Assembly (NCBI RefSeq): GCF_005887635.2
Contig: NZ_CP040818.1
Coordinates: forward strand, 1 to 64,000
Source of the DNA: Paroceanicella profunda
GTDB lineage: Bacteria > Pseudomonadota > Alphaproteobacteria > Rhodobacterales > Rhodobacteraceae
Direction: 5' to 3'
DNA length: 64,000 bases
Positions within the stretch are counted from its first letter, which is position 1. Each line of letters begins with the position of its first letter. This document shows, in pieces, positions 10,852 through 19,083 of the stretch. The notes beneath the pieces are model-generated. The model ran no database searches. It saw only the letters and a list, made by a program, of their open reading frames with translations, and was not told the DNA's origin. The position numbers and the translations under genes were made by a program.

Positions 10852-11850
10852 ATGAATGCCATGACGAAATTGCGCTCCGGCCTTGCGGCCATCGCGCTCG
10901 CCGCGTCCGCCTTCGCCGGCCACGCGGAGGAGGTGACGCTGCGCGCCATCACCTTCACCCCCGCGCAGGTGATCTACGCCCAGCACTTCCAGACCTTCGT
11001 GGACATGGTCAACGAACGCGGCAAGGGCGTGGTGCAGATCCAGATCATCGGCGGCCCGGAGGCGATTCCGCCGCTGCGGCTGGGCGAGGCGCAGCAGAAC
11101 GGTGTCGCGGACATCTTCAACCTGCCCGCGGGCCTCTATCTCAACATGGTGCCCGAGGGCGAGGCCTTCTCCGGCTCCAACCACACGCCGATGGAAAACC
11201 GGGCCAACGGCGCGCTGGACTACATCAACGACATCTTCGCCGAGAAGGCGAACGCCCACATCATCGCGCATGTGGACGGCGGCAACGGCTTCCACCTGTT
11301 CCTCACCAAGAAGCCGAATATGACGGCCGAAGGCACCGTGGACCTCTCCGAGTTCCGGGTGCGCACCGCGCCGCTGCAGCGCGCCTTCGTGGAGAACCTC
11401 GGCGCGATCAACGTCACCCAGTCCCCCACCGAGGTCTACACCTCGCTGGAGCGCGGCATCGTGGACGGCACGGCCTACACCATCGTGGGCATGCGCGACT
11501 TCAACTGGGACAAGTTCGTGAAATACCGGGTGGACCCGGGCTTCTTCCAGACCGACGTGCTGATCTCGCTCAACCTCGACGTCTGGAACGGCCTGTCGGA
11601 CGAGGCGAAGGCCATCCTCAACGAGGTCGGCGAGGACTACGAGCAGATCTCCTATGACACGATGGCCGAGGCCACCGCGTCCGAGGACAAGGCGTTGCGC
11701 GACGAGGGCATCGAGGTGATCTCGCTGGAGGGCGAGGCCCGCCAGACCTACCTCAAGGCGGCCTATGCCACCTCCTGGGACCGGCTGAAATCGCGCGATG
11801 CCACGCATTACGACAAGCTGCGCGAGCTGTTCTTCACCCCGATCGAGTGA
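10852..11850 (+). CDS. TRAP transporter substrate-binding protein (DctP family)
   Basis: Periplasmic receptor that captures a carboxylated substrate and hands it to the DctQ-DctM membrane pair. A Sec signal peptide covers residues 1-25, cleaved after the Ala of AFAGHA. The family landmark LSEFRVRTAPLQRAFVENLG (165-184) includes Arg171 in the place of the conserved arginine that salt-bridges the substrate carboxylate, and ESLERGIVDG-like SLERGIVDGTAYT (198-210) follows. The 332-residue length is standard. ATG 10852 is preceded by AAGGAGAGGTAAGCC. A stable hairpin follows the stop and may hold expression of dctP above the membrane genes. The substrate cannot be read from sequence; a small organic acid is inferred. 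Confidence 0.93.
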   Translation: MNAMTKLRSGLAAIALAASAFAGHAEEVTLRAITFTPAQVIYAQHFQTFVDMVNERGKGVVQIQIIGGPEAIPPLRLGEAQQNGVADIFNLPAGLYLNMVPEGEAFSGSNHTPMENRANGALDYINDIFAEKANAHIIAHVDGGNGFHLFLTKKPNMTAEGTVDLSEFRVRTAPLQRAFVENLGAINVTQSPTEVYTSLERGIVDGTAYTIVGMRDFNWDKFVKYRVDPGFFQTDVLISLNLDVWNGLSDEAKAILNEVGEDYEQISYDTMAEATASEDKALRDEGIEVISLEGEARQTYLKAAYATSWDRLKSRDATHYDKLRELFFTPIE

Positions 11851-11873
11851 TCCTGCCCACCGCTGTCTCTCCA

Positions 11874-11895
11874 GCCCGGCGGTGCGCCGCCGGGC
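11874..11895 (+). promoter_or_regulatory. Intercistronic hairpin between dctP and dctQ
   Basis: GCCCGGCGG (11874-11882) pairs perfectly with CCGCCGGGC (11887-11895) around a TGCG loop, with no T tract. Its position in the 75-base gap fits a 3'-end stabiliser or partial terminator that gives more receptor than permease. Confidence 0.5.
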
Positions 11896-11925
11896 CCTGA
11901 CCACCCTCCGCGCCGGGGCGCAAGA

Positions 11926-12438
11926 ATGTCCATGCTGATCACAGCCGTAGACCTGATCTCCCGTTTCCTCTTCCTGCTCGCCATCCTGATCACCGCGGCG
12001 CTCGTCTTCATCGTCACCTATGACGTGGGCGCGCGGAACCTCGGGCTCACGCCGCCGAACTGGGCGGTGAACACGGTGGAATACGGGATGCTCCACATCA
12101 CCTTCCTGGCCCTGCCCTGGCTGGTGCGCACGCGCGGCCATGTCTGCGTGGAACTGGTGCTCACCTACCTGCCGGCCCGGGCAAGAACGGCCTGGGAGCT
12201 GGCGCTGCACGCGATCTCGGCGCTGATCTGCTTCTATCTCGCATACCGTTCCGGCCTGTCGCTGGCCGACACCATCGCCAAGGGCTCCTACGAGGTGCGC
12301 TCCTTCGACATGCCGATGTGGATGCTCTTCGCCTCCATGCCCGCGGGCTTCCTGCTGGGCGGGCTGCAGTTCGTCGCCTTCCCGCTCAGGGGCGACAGTT
12401 TCTTCGCCGGCGCGGCCGCGGAAAAGGGAGGCCTGTGA
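11926..12438 (+). CDS. TRAP transporter small permease (DctQ family)
   Basis: Four-helix inner-membrane subunit that forms the membrane component together with DctM. Hydrophobic segments lie near residues 10-35 (FLFLLAILITAALVFIVTY), 48-66, 88-108 and 128-150. The segment TVEYGMLHITFLALPWLVRTRGHVCVELV (about 45-75) matches the family core in which an E-Y helix is followed by a charged R-x-R/G-H-V loop. Its 170 residues are typical. The Shine-Dalgarno is weak (GGGGCGC); ATG 11932 is an alternative start. Its stop overlaps the dctM start by one base (TGATG), implying translational coupling. Confidence 0.9.
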   Translation: MSMLITAVDLISRFLFLLAILITAALVFIVTYDVGARNLGLTPPNWAVNTVEYGMLHITFLALPWLVRTRGHVCVELVLTYLPARARTAWELALHAISALICFYLAYRSGLSLADTIAKGSYEVRSFDMPMWMLFASMPAGFLLGGLQFVAFPLRGDSFFAGAAAEKGGL

Positions 12439-13751
12439 TGCTGGACTGGACCGTCTCCCTCGCCATTCTCGTCGGCGGCCTGCTGTTTGCCATGGGCATC
12501 GGCCTGCCGGTGGCACTGGCCTTCTTCGCGGTGAACGTGATCGGCGTCTACGTGTTCATGGGCGGCTCGCGCGGCATCGACCAGATGCTGTCGAACGCCA
12601 CCACCGCCGTCTCCACCTATTCACTCGCCCCGGTGCCGCTGTTCCTGGTGATGGGCTCGCTGTTCTTCTACTCCGGCCTCGCCCGCCGGGTGCTGGACGC
12701 GATCGACCTGCTGATCGGCCGCCTGCCCGGCCGGCTCTCCTATCTCACCGTCACCTCGGGCACGGTGTTCGCCGCGCTTTCGGGCTCAAGTCTCGCCAAC
12801 ACCGGCATGCTGGGCGCGCTCATGGTGCCGGAAATGGTGAACCGCGGCTACAAGAAGCACATGGCGCTGGGGCCGATCCTGGGCTCCGGCGGGCTCGCGG
12901 TGATCATCCCGCCCTCCACGCTGGCGGTGCTGCTGGGCTCGCTCGCGCGCATCGACATCGGCGCGCTGCTGGTGGCGGGGCTGATCCCCGGGCTGGTGCT
13001 GGCGGTGTTCTATGCCGGGCTCATCTATGCCCAGACGAAGCTCGACCCCGAGGCAGCACCTTTCTACGAGGTGGAGGCGATGCCGCTGTCCCGCCGGCTC
13101 TGGGTGTTCACGCGGGATGTGATGCCGATGGCGATCATCATCGCCGCGGTGGTGGGCTCCATCCTCACCGGCATCGCCACGCCCACGGAGAGCGGCGCGC
13201 TCGGCGTCTTCGCGGTGGGCTTCCTCGCCCTCGCCTTCCGCGCGCTGGACTGGAAGGCGATCGAGAAGGCCGTGACGGAGGCCGCCCGCGTCACCGGCAT
13301 GACCTTCCTGCTCATCACCGCCTCCTCCACCTTCGCGCAGCTGCTCGCCTTCTCGGGCGCGAGCTCGGGCCTCGTCCGCTGGGCCACGGGCATGGAGATG
13401 GGCCCCACGCAGATGCTCCTCGTGATGCTGCTCATCCTCTTCGTGCTGGGCATGTTCATGGACCAGGTGTCGATGATGCTCATCACCCTGCCGGTGTTCG
13501 TGCCGCTGGCCGCCAGCCTGCATTTCGACATGGTGTGGTGGGGGCTGATCATGCTGCTGATGCTGGAGGTGTCCTTCACCACCCCGCCCTTCGGCCTGCT
13601 GCTCTTCGTGATGCAGGGCGTCGCACCGCCGGGCACCAGCCTGACGGAGGTGGCCCGCGCCGCCCTGCCCTACATGCTCTGCGTCTTCCTGCTGATCGCG
13701 CTGCTCATCGTCTTTCCGCCTCTGGCCACCTGGCTGCCAGAGAACATGTGA
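12438..13751 (+). CDS. TRAP transporter large permease (DctM family)
   Basis: Main sodium-coupled transport subunit of the TRAP system. About twelve hydrophobic segments run through the 437 residues. Family landmarks are GIGLPVALAFFAVNVIGVY at the start, SGSSLANTGMLGALMVPEM near 112-130, GSGGLAVIIPPSTLAVLLGSLARIDIG near 147-173, and the near-C-terminal LEVSFTTPPFGLLLFVMQGVAPPG. The start ATG 12438 shares its A with the dctQ stop; a longer frame extends upstream but has no membrane features and overlaps dctQ. The intergenic distance to the next enzyme gene is 11 bases, tying transport and catabolism together. Confidence 0.93.
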   Translation: MLDWTVSLAILVGGLLFAMGIGLPVALAFFAVNVIGVYVFMGGSRGIDQMLSNATTAVSTYSLAPVPLFLVMGSLFFYSGLARRVLDAIDLLIGRLPGRLSYLTVTSGTVFAALSGSSLANTGMLGALMVPEMVNRGYKKHMALGPILGSGGLAVIIPPSTLAVLLGSLARIDIGALLVAGLIPGLVLAVFYAGLIYAQTKLDPEAAPFYEVEAMPLSRRLWVFTRDVMPMAIIIAAVVGSILTGIATPTESGALGVFAVGFLALAFRALDWKAIEKAVTEAARVTGMTFLLITASSTFAQLLAFSGASSGLVRWATGMEMGPTQMLLVMLLILFVLGMFMDQVSMMLITLPVFVPLAASLHFDMVWWGLIMLLMLEVSFTTPPFGLLLFVMQGVAPPGTSLTEVARAALPYMLCVFLLIALLIVFPPLATWLPENM

Positions 13752-13762
13752 GGAGACCCGTC

Positions 13763-14848
13763 ATGACCCATCCCATGCATGGCGCAAACCGCTTCAAGCT
13801 CGGCATCTTCTCGGCGAATGCCGATGGCGGCCTCACCCTCACGAAGGTGCCGGAGCGCTGGCCGGCCCGCTGGCCCGAGATCGTGCAGGTGGTGCAGATG
13901 GCCGATGCGGCGGGCATCGAGTTCTTCCTGCCCATCGCGCGCTGGAAGGGCTTCGAGGGCGAGACCAACTCGCGCCAGCACTCCTTCGAGACCTTCACCT
14001 TCGCCGCCGCGCTGGCGGGGGTGACGCGCGACATCGCGCTGTTCTCCACCGTTCATGTGCCGATGGTCCACCCGATCTTCGCCGCGAAGGCGCTGGCGAC
14101 CGTCGACCATGCCTCGGGCGGGCGCGCGGGGCTCAACATCGTGGCGGGCTGGAACCCCGACGAGTTCGCCATGTTCGGGCTCGAGCGCACCGACGCGCCC
14201 TACGAGCAGGCGGCGGAGTGGATCTCGCTCATCGAGCGTCTCTACACCGCGCCGGAGCCCTTTGATTTCGAAGGGAAATTCTACTCGGTGAAGGGGGCCA
14301 CCACGGCGCCGAAATCCCTCCAGTCGCCGCGCCCGGTGGTGCTGAACGCCGCCTTCTCGCCGCCGGGCCGGGCCTTTGCCGCGGCGCATGCGGATTATCT
14401 CTTCACCACCTTCGTGGACATCGAGGGCGGGCGGGAGACCATCTCCGACATCTCCGCCCGCGCCGCGGAGGCGGGGCGTTCGGTGGGCACCTACACCACC
14501 ACCCATGTCGTCTGCCGCCCCAGCCAGGACGAGGCCGAGGCCTATTACGAGCGCTACGCGGTCAGCGAGGCCGACCAGGGCGCGCTCGACTACCACACCA
14601 GCCAGAAGATGAAGCACGCCGCCTCGCACGACCCCGAGACCTTCGCGCGCCACCAGAAGCGCTTCGCGGGCGGCGCCGGCACCTACCCGCTGGTGGGCAC
14701 GCCCGAGCATATCGCCGCCGAGATGGTGCGCATGTCGCAGGCGGGTTTCGCCGGCACCACGGTGAGCTTCGTGAACTTCCTCGACGAGCTGCCGTATTTC
14801 CTCTCGGAGGTGCTGCCGCTCCTGCGCGAGGCGGGGCTGCGGCAATGA
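13763..14848 (+). CDS. LLM-class flavin-dependent monooxygenase, RutA-like branch
   Basis: Luciferase-fold (TIM-barrel) enzyme expected to use reduced FMN and O2. The overall motif order resembles pyrimidine oxygenase RutA and related flavin-N5-peroxide enzymes: KLGIFSANADGG at 12-23, EFFLPIARWKGFEGETN near 53-69, the FMN-contacting ATVDHASGGRAGLNIVAGWNPDEFAMFG near 111-138, and a C-terminal VGTPEHIAAEMV that is common to LLM enzymes. It is not a RutA orthologue by context, because rutB-G are absent. ATG 13763 follows AGGAGACCCGTC; the long frame upstream overlaps dctM and is not homologous. The stop overlaps the next start as ATGA. The substrate is unknown, and a partner flavin reductase is not encoded nearby. 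361 residues. Confidence 0.9.
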   Translation: MTHPMHGANRFKLGIFSANADGGLTLTKVPERWPARWPEIVQVVQMADAAGIEFFLPIARWKGFEGETNSRQHSFETFTFAAALAGVTRDIALFSTVHVPMVHPIFAAKALATVDHASGGRAGLNIVAGWNPDEFAMFGLERTDAPYEQAAEWISLIERLYTAPEPFDFEGKFYSVKGATTAPKSLQSPRPVVLNAAFSPPGRAFAAAHADYLFTTFVDIEGGRETISDISARAAEAGRSVGTYTTTHVVCRPSQDEAEAYYERYAVSEADQGALDYHTSQKMKHAASHDPETFARHQKRFAGGAGTYPLVGTPEHIAAEMVRMSQAGFAGTTVSFVNFLDELPYFLSEVLPLLREAGLRQ

Positions 14849-15336
14849 GCTTTCGCGACCGGCTCAGCTTCGACGCCGCGCGGGGCGAGTATCTCGACAG
14901 CGGAATCCGCTACATGATGATCCGCCCCGACGCGCTGATGGGCATCCTCCACGAGCTTCCGGAGGAGAGCCGCCCGGCGGTGCTGGAGGCGATGGCCCGC
15001 TCGATCACGAAGGCGGGCGGCAAGTCCGCCGCCGCCTACCGCGACATGGGCGCGGCGGAGGCCGACGCGCTGCTCGGCGTCATCGCCGCCACCGCGCCCG
15101 AGCTGGGCTGGGGCGTCTGGTCCTTCGCGCGCAGCGCCGATGGCCTCACCCTCACCGTGGCGAACGCCCCCTTCCCCGCCGGGCACGGCCCCGCGCCGGC
15201 CCCGGTCTGCGCCCCGATCCGCGGCATGCTGGGGGCCATCGGCCCCATGGTGCTCGGCGGCCCGGTTGTCGTATCAGAGACCGGCTGCGCCGCCTGTGGC
15301 GCGGCGCACTGCAGCTTCACCATCGCGCCTGCCTGA
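14845..15336 (+). CDS. V4R-domain-like small protein
   Basis: A 163-residue protein that resembles the 4-vinyl reductase (V4R) / heme NO-binding-like fold used to bind small hydrophobic or metal-bound ligands. The beginning IRYMMIRPDALMGILHELPE (21-40) and the C-terminal SETGCAACGAAHCSFTI (144-160) match the V4R pattern in which spaced cysteines close the domain; Cys148, Cys151 and Cys156 are the candidates for metal or substrate contact, and Cys122 is extra. It overlaps the monooxygenase gene by four bases, so the two are translationally coupled and probably act on the same compound. It could be a substrate-handling subunit, sensor or chaperone; the sequence does not decide. Confidence 0.7.
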   Translation: MSFRDRLSFDAARGEYLDSGIRYMMIRPDALMGILHELPEESRPAVLEAMARSITKAGGKSAAAYRDMGAAEADALLGVIAATAPELGWGVWSFARSADGLTLTVANAPFPAGHGPAPAPVCAPIRGMLGAIGPMVLGGPVVVSETGCAACGAAHCSFTIAPA

Positions 15337-15356
15337 CCCCCTCCGAGGTATCTTCA

Positions 15357-16742
15357 ATGTCCGACGTTCTTTCCCAGCTTCTCGAAGCCCTCGGCCCCGA
15401 TGTGGTGAGCACGGGCGACGCCATCCCCGCCCGCTACCGGCATGACTGGTCGGGCCTCGCCCCGGTGCTGCCGCTCGCCCTGCTGCGCCCGCGCAACACC
15501 GAGGAGGTGTCGAAGGCGCTCGCCATCTGCAACGCCACCGGCACGCCGGTCACGCCGCAGGGCGGGCTCACCGGCATCTCGGGCGGCGCGCATCCCGATG
15601 CCGCCGCCGTCTCGCTCTCGCTCGACCGGATGAACCGCATCGAGGGGGTGGACCCGGAGATGGCCACCTTGACGGTGGAGGCGGGCGTGATCCTGCAGGC
15701 CGCCCAGGCCGCTGCCGCCGAGGCCGGGCTGATGCTGGGCTACGATCTCGGCGCCCGCGGCTCCTGCACCGTGGGCGGCACCATCGCCACCAATGCCGGC
15801 GGCAACCAGGTGATCCGCTACGGCATGGCGCGCGAGCACATCCTCGGGCTCGAGGTGGTGCTGGCCGACGGCACGGTGGTGAACGCGATGAACCGGATGA
15901 TCAAGAACAACGCGGGGCTGGACACCAAGCAGCTCTTCATCGGCTCCGAGGGCCTGTTGGGCGTGGTGACGCGCGCGGTGCTGCGCCTGCAGCCGCGCCC
16001 GCCCTTCACCGCCACCGCCTTCTGCGGCTGCCCGGACCTTCCCGCCGGCCTGCGCCTGCTCACCGCGGCGCGCAAGGCGCTGGGGCCCGCCCTCACCTCC
16101 TTCGAGGTGATGTGGCCGAGCTTCTACCACTTCATGTCCGACGGCACCCACCAGCGCCGGATCCTCGCCGAGGAGCACGGCATCTACGTGATCGTCGAGG
16201 CCTCCGCCTTCACCGAAACCGCGGCGCGCGAGATGCTGGAGACCTGCCTCGGGGCGGCGATGGAGGAAGGCGACGTGGCCGATGCCGTGCTCGCCGCCTC
16301 CGGCAAGGACGAGCGCGCGCTCTGGGCGGTACGCGAGAGCGTGGCCGAGTATCCCAACCTGATGGGCCCGATCAACGCCTTCGACATCGGCATCCCGCTG
16401 GAGCGCATGGCCGAGGCGGTGGCGGCGCTCGAATCCGGCCTGAAGGCGAAGTTCCCCGACGCGATCACCCTCTCCTACGGCCATATCGGCGACAGCAACC
16501 TGCATCTGGTGGTGAACGTGCCCTCCGCCGGCCGGCAGCAGCCGGACAAGGAAATCAAGGGCTTCGTCTACGGCATGACGCGCGACCTCGCCGGCACCAT
16601 CTCCGCCGAGCACGGGCTGGGGCTGATCAAGCGCGCCTATCTCGGCTACAGCCGGAGCCCCGAGGAGATCGCGCTCATGCACCAGGTGAAGGCGGCGCTC
16701 GACCCCAACAACATCCTCAACCCCACGAAGGCCTTCGCATGA
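15357..16742 (+). CDS. FAD-binding 2-hydroxyacid oxidase/dehydrogenase, GlcD family
   Basis: VAO-type flavoenzyme of the glycolate oxidase subunit D / D-lactate and D-2-hydroxyglutarate dehydrogenase group, expected to oxidise a 2-hydroxy acid to a 2-oxo acid. The FAD pyrophosphate loop PVTPQGGLTGISGGAHP is near 63-79, LGYDLGARGSCTVGGTIATNAGG near 127-149, and the C-terminal substrate/metal segment YGHIGDSNLHL near 376-386 and EHGLGLIKR near 422-430. It ends in LDPNNILNPTKAF, the usual family tail. 461 residues, normal. ATG 15357 follows GAGGTATCTTCA. Its stop overlaps the aldolase start (ATGA). The product would be a plausible substrate or product of the next enzyme. Confidence 0.92.
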   Translation: MSDVLSQLLEALGPDVVSTGDAIPARYRHDWSGLAPVLPLALLRPRNTEEVSKALAICNATGTPVTPQGGLTGISGGAHPDAAAVSLSLDRMNRIEGVDPEMATLTVEAGVILQAAQAAAAEAGLMLGYDLGARGSCTVGGTIATNAGGNQVIRYGMAREHILGLEVVLADGTVVNAMNRMIKNNAGLDTKQLFIGSEGLLGVVTRAVLRLQPRPPFTATAFCGCPDLPAGLRLLTAARKALGPALTSFEVMWPSFYHFMSDGTHQRRILAEEHGIYVIVEASAFTETAAREMLETCLGAAMEEGDVADAVLAASGKDERALWAVRESVAEYPNLMGPINAFDIGIPLERMAEAVAALESGLKAKFPDAITLSYGHIGDSNLHLVVNVPSAGRQQPDKEIKGFVYGMTRDLAGTISAEHGLGLIKRAYLGYSRSPEEIALMHQVKAALDPNNILNPTKAFA

Positions 16743-17497
16743 GCCGTGTCTCCCTGCGCCCGGCGCTGGCGGCCGGCACGCCGCTGATCGGCGCCTTCGC
16801 CGCCATCCCCAGCCCGATGGCGGTGGAGATCCTCGCCGCCTCGGGCCCGGATTTCCTGTGCATCGACGGCGAGCACAGCCCGATCGCCGGCGAGCGGCTG
16901 GAGAACATGCTGCGCGCGGCGCAGGTCCACGGCATCCCGGCGCTCGTGCGCGTGCCCGGCCATGCGCCGGAGGCGATCGCCGCAGCGCTGGACGCAGGCG
17001 CGGCCGGCATCCTCGCGCCCCGGGTCTCCACCGTGGCGGAGGCCCGCGCGGTGATCGACGCCGCGCGCTACCCCGCCCTCGGCCGGCGCGGCGCCGGCCC
17101 CGGCCGGGCGGCGGGCTATGGCCCCGGCATCCCGGACTACATCGCCCGCGCCAACGACGAGACCGTGCTCGCCGTGCAGTTCGAGACCGTGGAGGCCGTG
17201 GAGAACGCGGCCGACATCCTCTCCCTGCCGGGCATCGATCTCGCCTTCATCGGCCCCGGCGACCTCGGGGTGACCCTCGCCGCCGCCGGGCAGCCGGGCG
17301 CGGACGCACTGGATGCCGCCATCTCCAGCCTCGCCGCGGCGATCGCCGCCTCCCCGGTGGCCGCCGGCATTTTTGCCGGCACGCCGGCAGAGGCCCGTGC
17401 CCGCATCGGCTCGGGCATCCCCTTGGTGATCATGGGCTCGGACGCGATGATGCTGGGTGAGGCCCTGCGCAGCCGCTTCCACGCCGCGCGCGCCTGA
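16739..17497 (+). CDS. HpcH/HpaI-type class II 2-oxoacid aldolase
   Basis: Metal-dependent aldolase of the pyruvate/oxaloacetate-releasing HpcH/HpaI group. FLCIDGEHSP (about 37-46) carries the catalytic His, PALVRVPG (about 63-70) the substrate-carboxylate Arg, VQFETVEAVENA (about 143-154) the metal-binding Glu, and LAFIGPGDLGVTL (about 167-179) the metal-binding Asp. The loop usually reading RGxGxxxRA is present as RRGAGPGRAAGYG. 252 residues, as in the family. It is the last gene of the operon that starts at 10163. Together with the GlcD-type oxidase it suggests that the imported acid is converted to a hydroxy acid, oxidised and cleaved to pyruvate plus an aldehyde; this is inference. Confidence 0.92.
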   Translation: MSRVSLRPALAAGTPLIGAFAAIPSPMAVEILAASGPDFLCIDGEHSPIAGERLENMLRAAQVHGIPALVRVPGHAPEAIAAALDAGAAGILAPRVSTVAEARAVIDAARYPALGRRGAGPGRAAGYGPGIPDYIARANDETVLAVQFETVEAVENAADILSLPGIDLAFIGPGDLGVTLAAAGQPGADALDAAISSLAAAIAASPVAAGIFAGTPAEARARIGSGIPLVIMGSDAMMLGEALRSRFHAARA

Positions 17498-17672
17498 GCG
17501 GGAGGCGCGGGCCCGCCCGGGCCCGGGCCCTGCCCCGGGCAGCGGACTGGCCGGTGCCGCGCCCGGGAAGACCGTCACGCTCCGTGCATCGCTCACAAGT
17601 CTCCGGTCGTGAGCCGGGCGCCCCGCGGTCCGCTCTTACCCCCGTGCCGCCCTGTCCCCACGCGCCACCGAA

Positions 17673-18022
17673 GCGTGGAGCGTGGAGCGTGGAGCGTGGA
17701 GCGTGGAGCGTGGAGCGTGGAGCGTGGAGCGTGGAGCGTGGAGCGTGGAGCGTGGAGCGTGGAGCGTGGAGCGTGGAGCGTGGAGCGTGGAGCGTGGAGC
17801 GTGGAGCGTGGAGCGTGGAGCGTGGAGCGTGGAGCGTGGAGCGTGGAGCGTGGAGCGTGGAGCGTGGAGCGTGGAGCGTGGAGCGTGGAGCGTGGAGCGT
17901 GGAGCGTGGAGCGTGGAGCGTGGAGCGTGGAGCGTGGAGCGTGGAGCGTGGAGCGTGGAGCGTGGAGCGTGGAGCGTGGAGCGTGGAGCGTGGAGCGTGG
18001 AGCGTGGAGCGTGGAGCGTGGA
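17673..18022. repeat. Perfect 7-bp tandem repeat, 50 copies
   Basis: The unit GCGTGGA is repeated 50 times without interruption over exactly 350 bases; phase was checked at each 60-base line. As 7 is not a multiple of 3 and no stop is formed, all six frames are open and read as 7-residue repeats, so long hypothetical frames here are artefacts of the repeat. It lies 176 bases after the aldolase stop and 440 bases beyond the 3' end of gapR, between two convergent genes. The copy number would be hypermutable in vivo and hard to assemble. Confidence 0.98.
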
Positions 18023-18461
18023 TGCCTCCGGACGAACGCCGGTACAAGCCCCTTTCTTGCGGCGCCTTTGAAGAACTCACCGCCGCCCAAGGACCATGTT
18101 TGCAACGCTTCCGCTGAGCACGAAGGGACGCGCCCGACCCTGGGTGGGCGCGGCCACTCTCGTGGTGGGCGCTTTATCTCGAAAGCCCCGGACGAGGGGT
18201 GTGCGGCGTGCGGCATCGCCATCGCGCCCTCCCGGGGGAGGGTCGGGCGCTGCCCGGGCTGGTCGCCCGGGCGGAAGGGGCGAGCTGCGCCGGACCTGTC
18301 GCTCGACGCGGCGCAACGGGGACACGATGTCCGCCGGGGGCCGCAAGGGCGGAGGCCCGGAGGGGCCTTCGCCACGCCCGTCGAGCTGCGGGGGCCGGAA
18401 GGCCCCCTCGGCGAGGCGGGCGTCCCCCGGGCGCGCCGGGAGCGGACGCCCGAAGGCGCGA
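18023..18461. other. Non-coding stretch between the 7-mer array and gapR
   Basis: No gene is supported: frames across it are long only because of base composition and lack starts with ribosome-binding sites or recognisable motifs. It has local GC hairpins such as GCCCGGGC...GCCCGGGC near 18250-18275. No promoter, operator or repeat family was recognised. Confidence 0.5.
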
Positions 18462-18734
18462 TCACATGCCGAGCGCTTCCTTGTAGAGCTCGAGCACGGC
18501 CTCCTCCTCGGAAATCTCCTGGGGGTCCTTCTTGCGCAGGGCAATGATCTTGCGCAGCACCTTGGTGTCGTAACCGCGGGCCTTCGCCTCGCCCATCACT
18601 TCCTTCTGCTGCTCGGCGATGTCCTTCTTCTCCGCATCGAGCCGCTCGAAGCGCTCGATGAACTGGCGCAGCTCGCCCGCCGTGACGCGGTACTGGGAGG
18701 GGGCACCCTCGTGCTCGTCGATGATCTCGTCCAT
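18462..18734 (-). CDS. gapR: Nucleoid-associated protein GapR (DUF2312/UPF0335)
   Basis: Small alphaproteobacterial chromatin protein that in Caulobacter binds overtwisted AT-rich DNA ahead of forks and RNA polymerases and stimulates topoisomerases. The 90 residues show the family layout: [46 protein letters not shown] (about 19-64), a coiled-coil arm, then [22 protein letters not shown] as C-terminal helices. ATG 18734 is preceded on its strand by AGGA with 8-base spacing. A weak TTGCGG / TGTAGG pair upstream may be its promoter. It is divergent from a small membrane-protein gene. Its transcription runs toward the 50-copy heptamer array, which is notable given its role in DNA topology. Confidence 0.93.
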   Translation of the reverse strand: MDEIIDEHEGAPSQYRVTAGELRQFIERFERLDAEKKDIAEQQKEVMGEAKARGYDTKVLRKIIALRKKDPQEISEEEAVLELYKEALGM

Positions 18735-18862
18735 CCGTGTCGTCCTGCATGGAAAGGGGAAGCGCGGACCCTACAAAGACCGCCGCTCGCCCGCAAGGGC
18801 TTGCCAGCCCCCCGGGGCACCTCTATGCGGGCGTCACCGAAGCCAGCTGGGGAGGCCCGCAC

Positions 18863-19081
18863 GTGACCGCATTGCTCATCATCGGCATCCTGATGGCCCT
18901 CGCCGGAATCGGCGGGCTGGGCTGGTGCGTGGTCCGCGCCCGCGCCCTGCAGCGCAGCGCCCTCAGCCCGGACGAGGCGAAGGTGGAGATGCGTCGCCTC
19001 GTGGCGGTGAACCTGGGCGCCATCTCCACCGGCTTTCTCGGCGCGGCCCTGGTGCTGGCGGCGCTGATCCTCGGGGTCTGA
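18863..19081 (+). CDS. Small two-helix membrane protein, function unknown
   Basis: A 72-residue protein with hydrophobic segments at about 3-24 (ALLIIGILMALAGIGGLGWCVV) and 50-71 (AISTGFLGAALVLAALILGV), separated by a charged cytoplasmic-type loop ARALQRSALSPDEAKVEMRRLV. GTG 18863 is chosen because GGGGAGG lies 7 bases upstream; a longer frame starting at 18737 would add 42 residues of non-membrane sequence overlapping the gapR promoter gap. I recognise a general similarity to conserved hypothetical proteins of Rhodobacterales but no named family. It converges with the hydrolase gene, whose stop lies 3 bases away. Confidence 0.7.
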   Translation: MTALLIIGILMALAGIGGLGWCVVRARALQRSALSPDEAKVEMRRLVAVNLGAISTGFLGAALVLAALILGV

Positions 19082-19083
19082 GC

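Noticed and set aside
13535..13762. N-terminal extension of the LLM monooxygenase from an upstream in-frame start
   Set aside because: It overlaps dctM, has no homology to the family and lacks a ribosome-binding site, while AGGAGA precedes ATG 13763.
14845..15336. Calling the V4R-like gene a true 4-vinyl reductase of bacteriochlorophyll synthesis
   Set aside because: It is short, lies in a catabolic operon and no photosynthesis genes are present; only the domain resemblance is supported.
17430..18750. Several open frames of 129-385 residues on both strands with heptapeptide repeats (SVERGAW / APRSTLH)
   Set aside because: They are produced by the 7-base array, which has no stop in any frame. 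No ribosome-binding site, no conserved flanking domain and all six frames are equally open.
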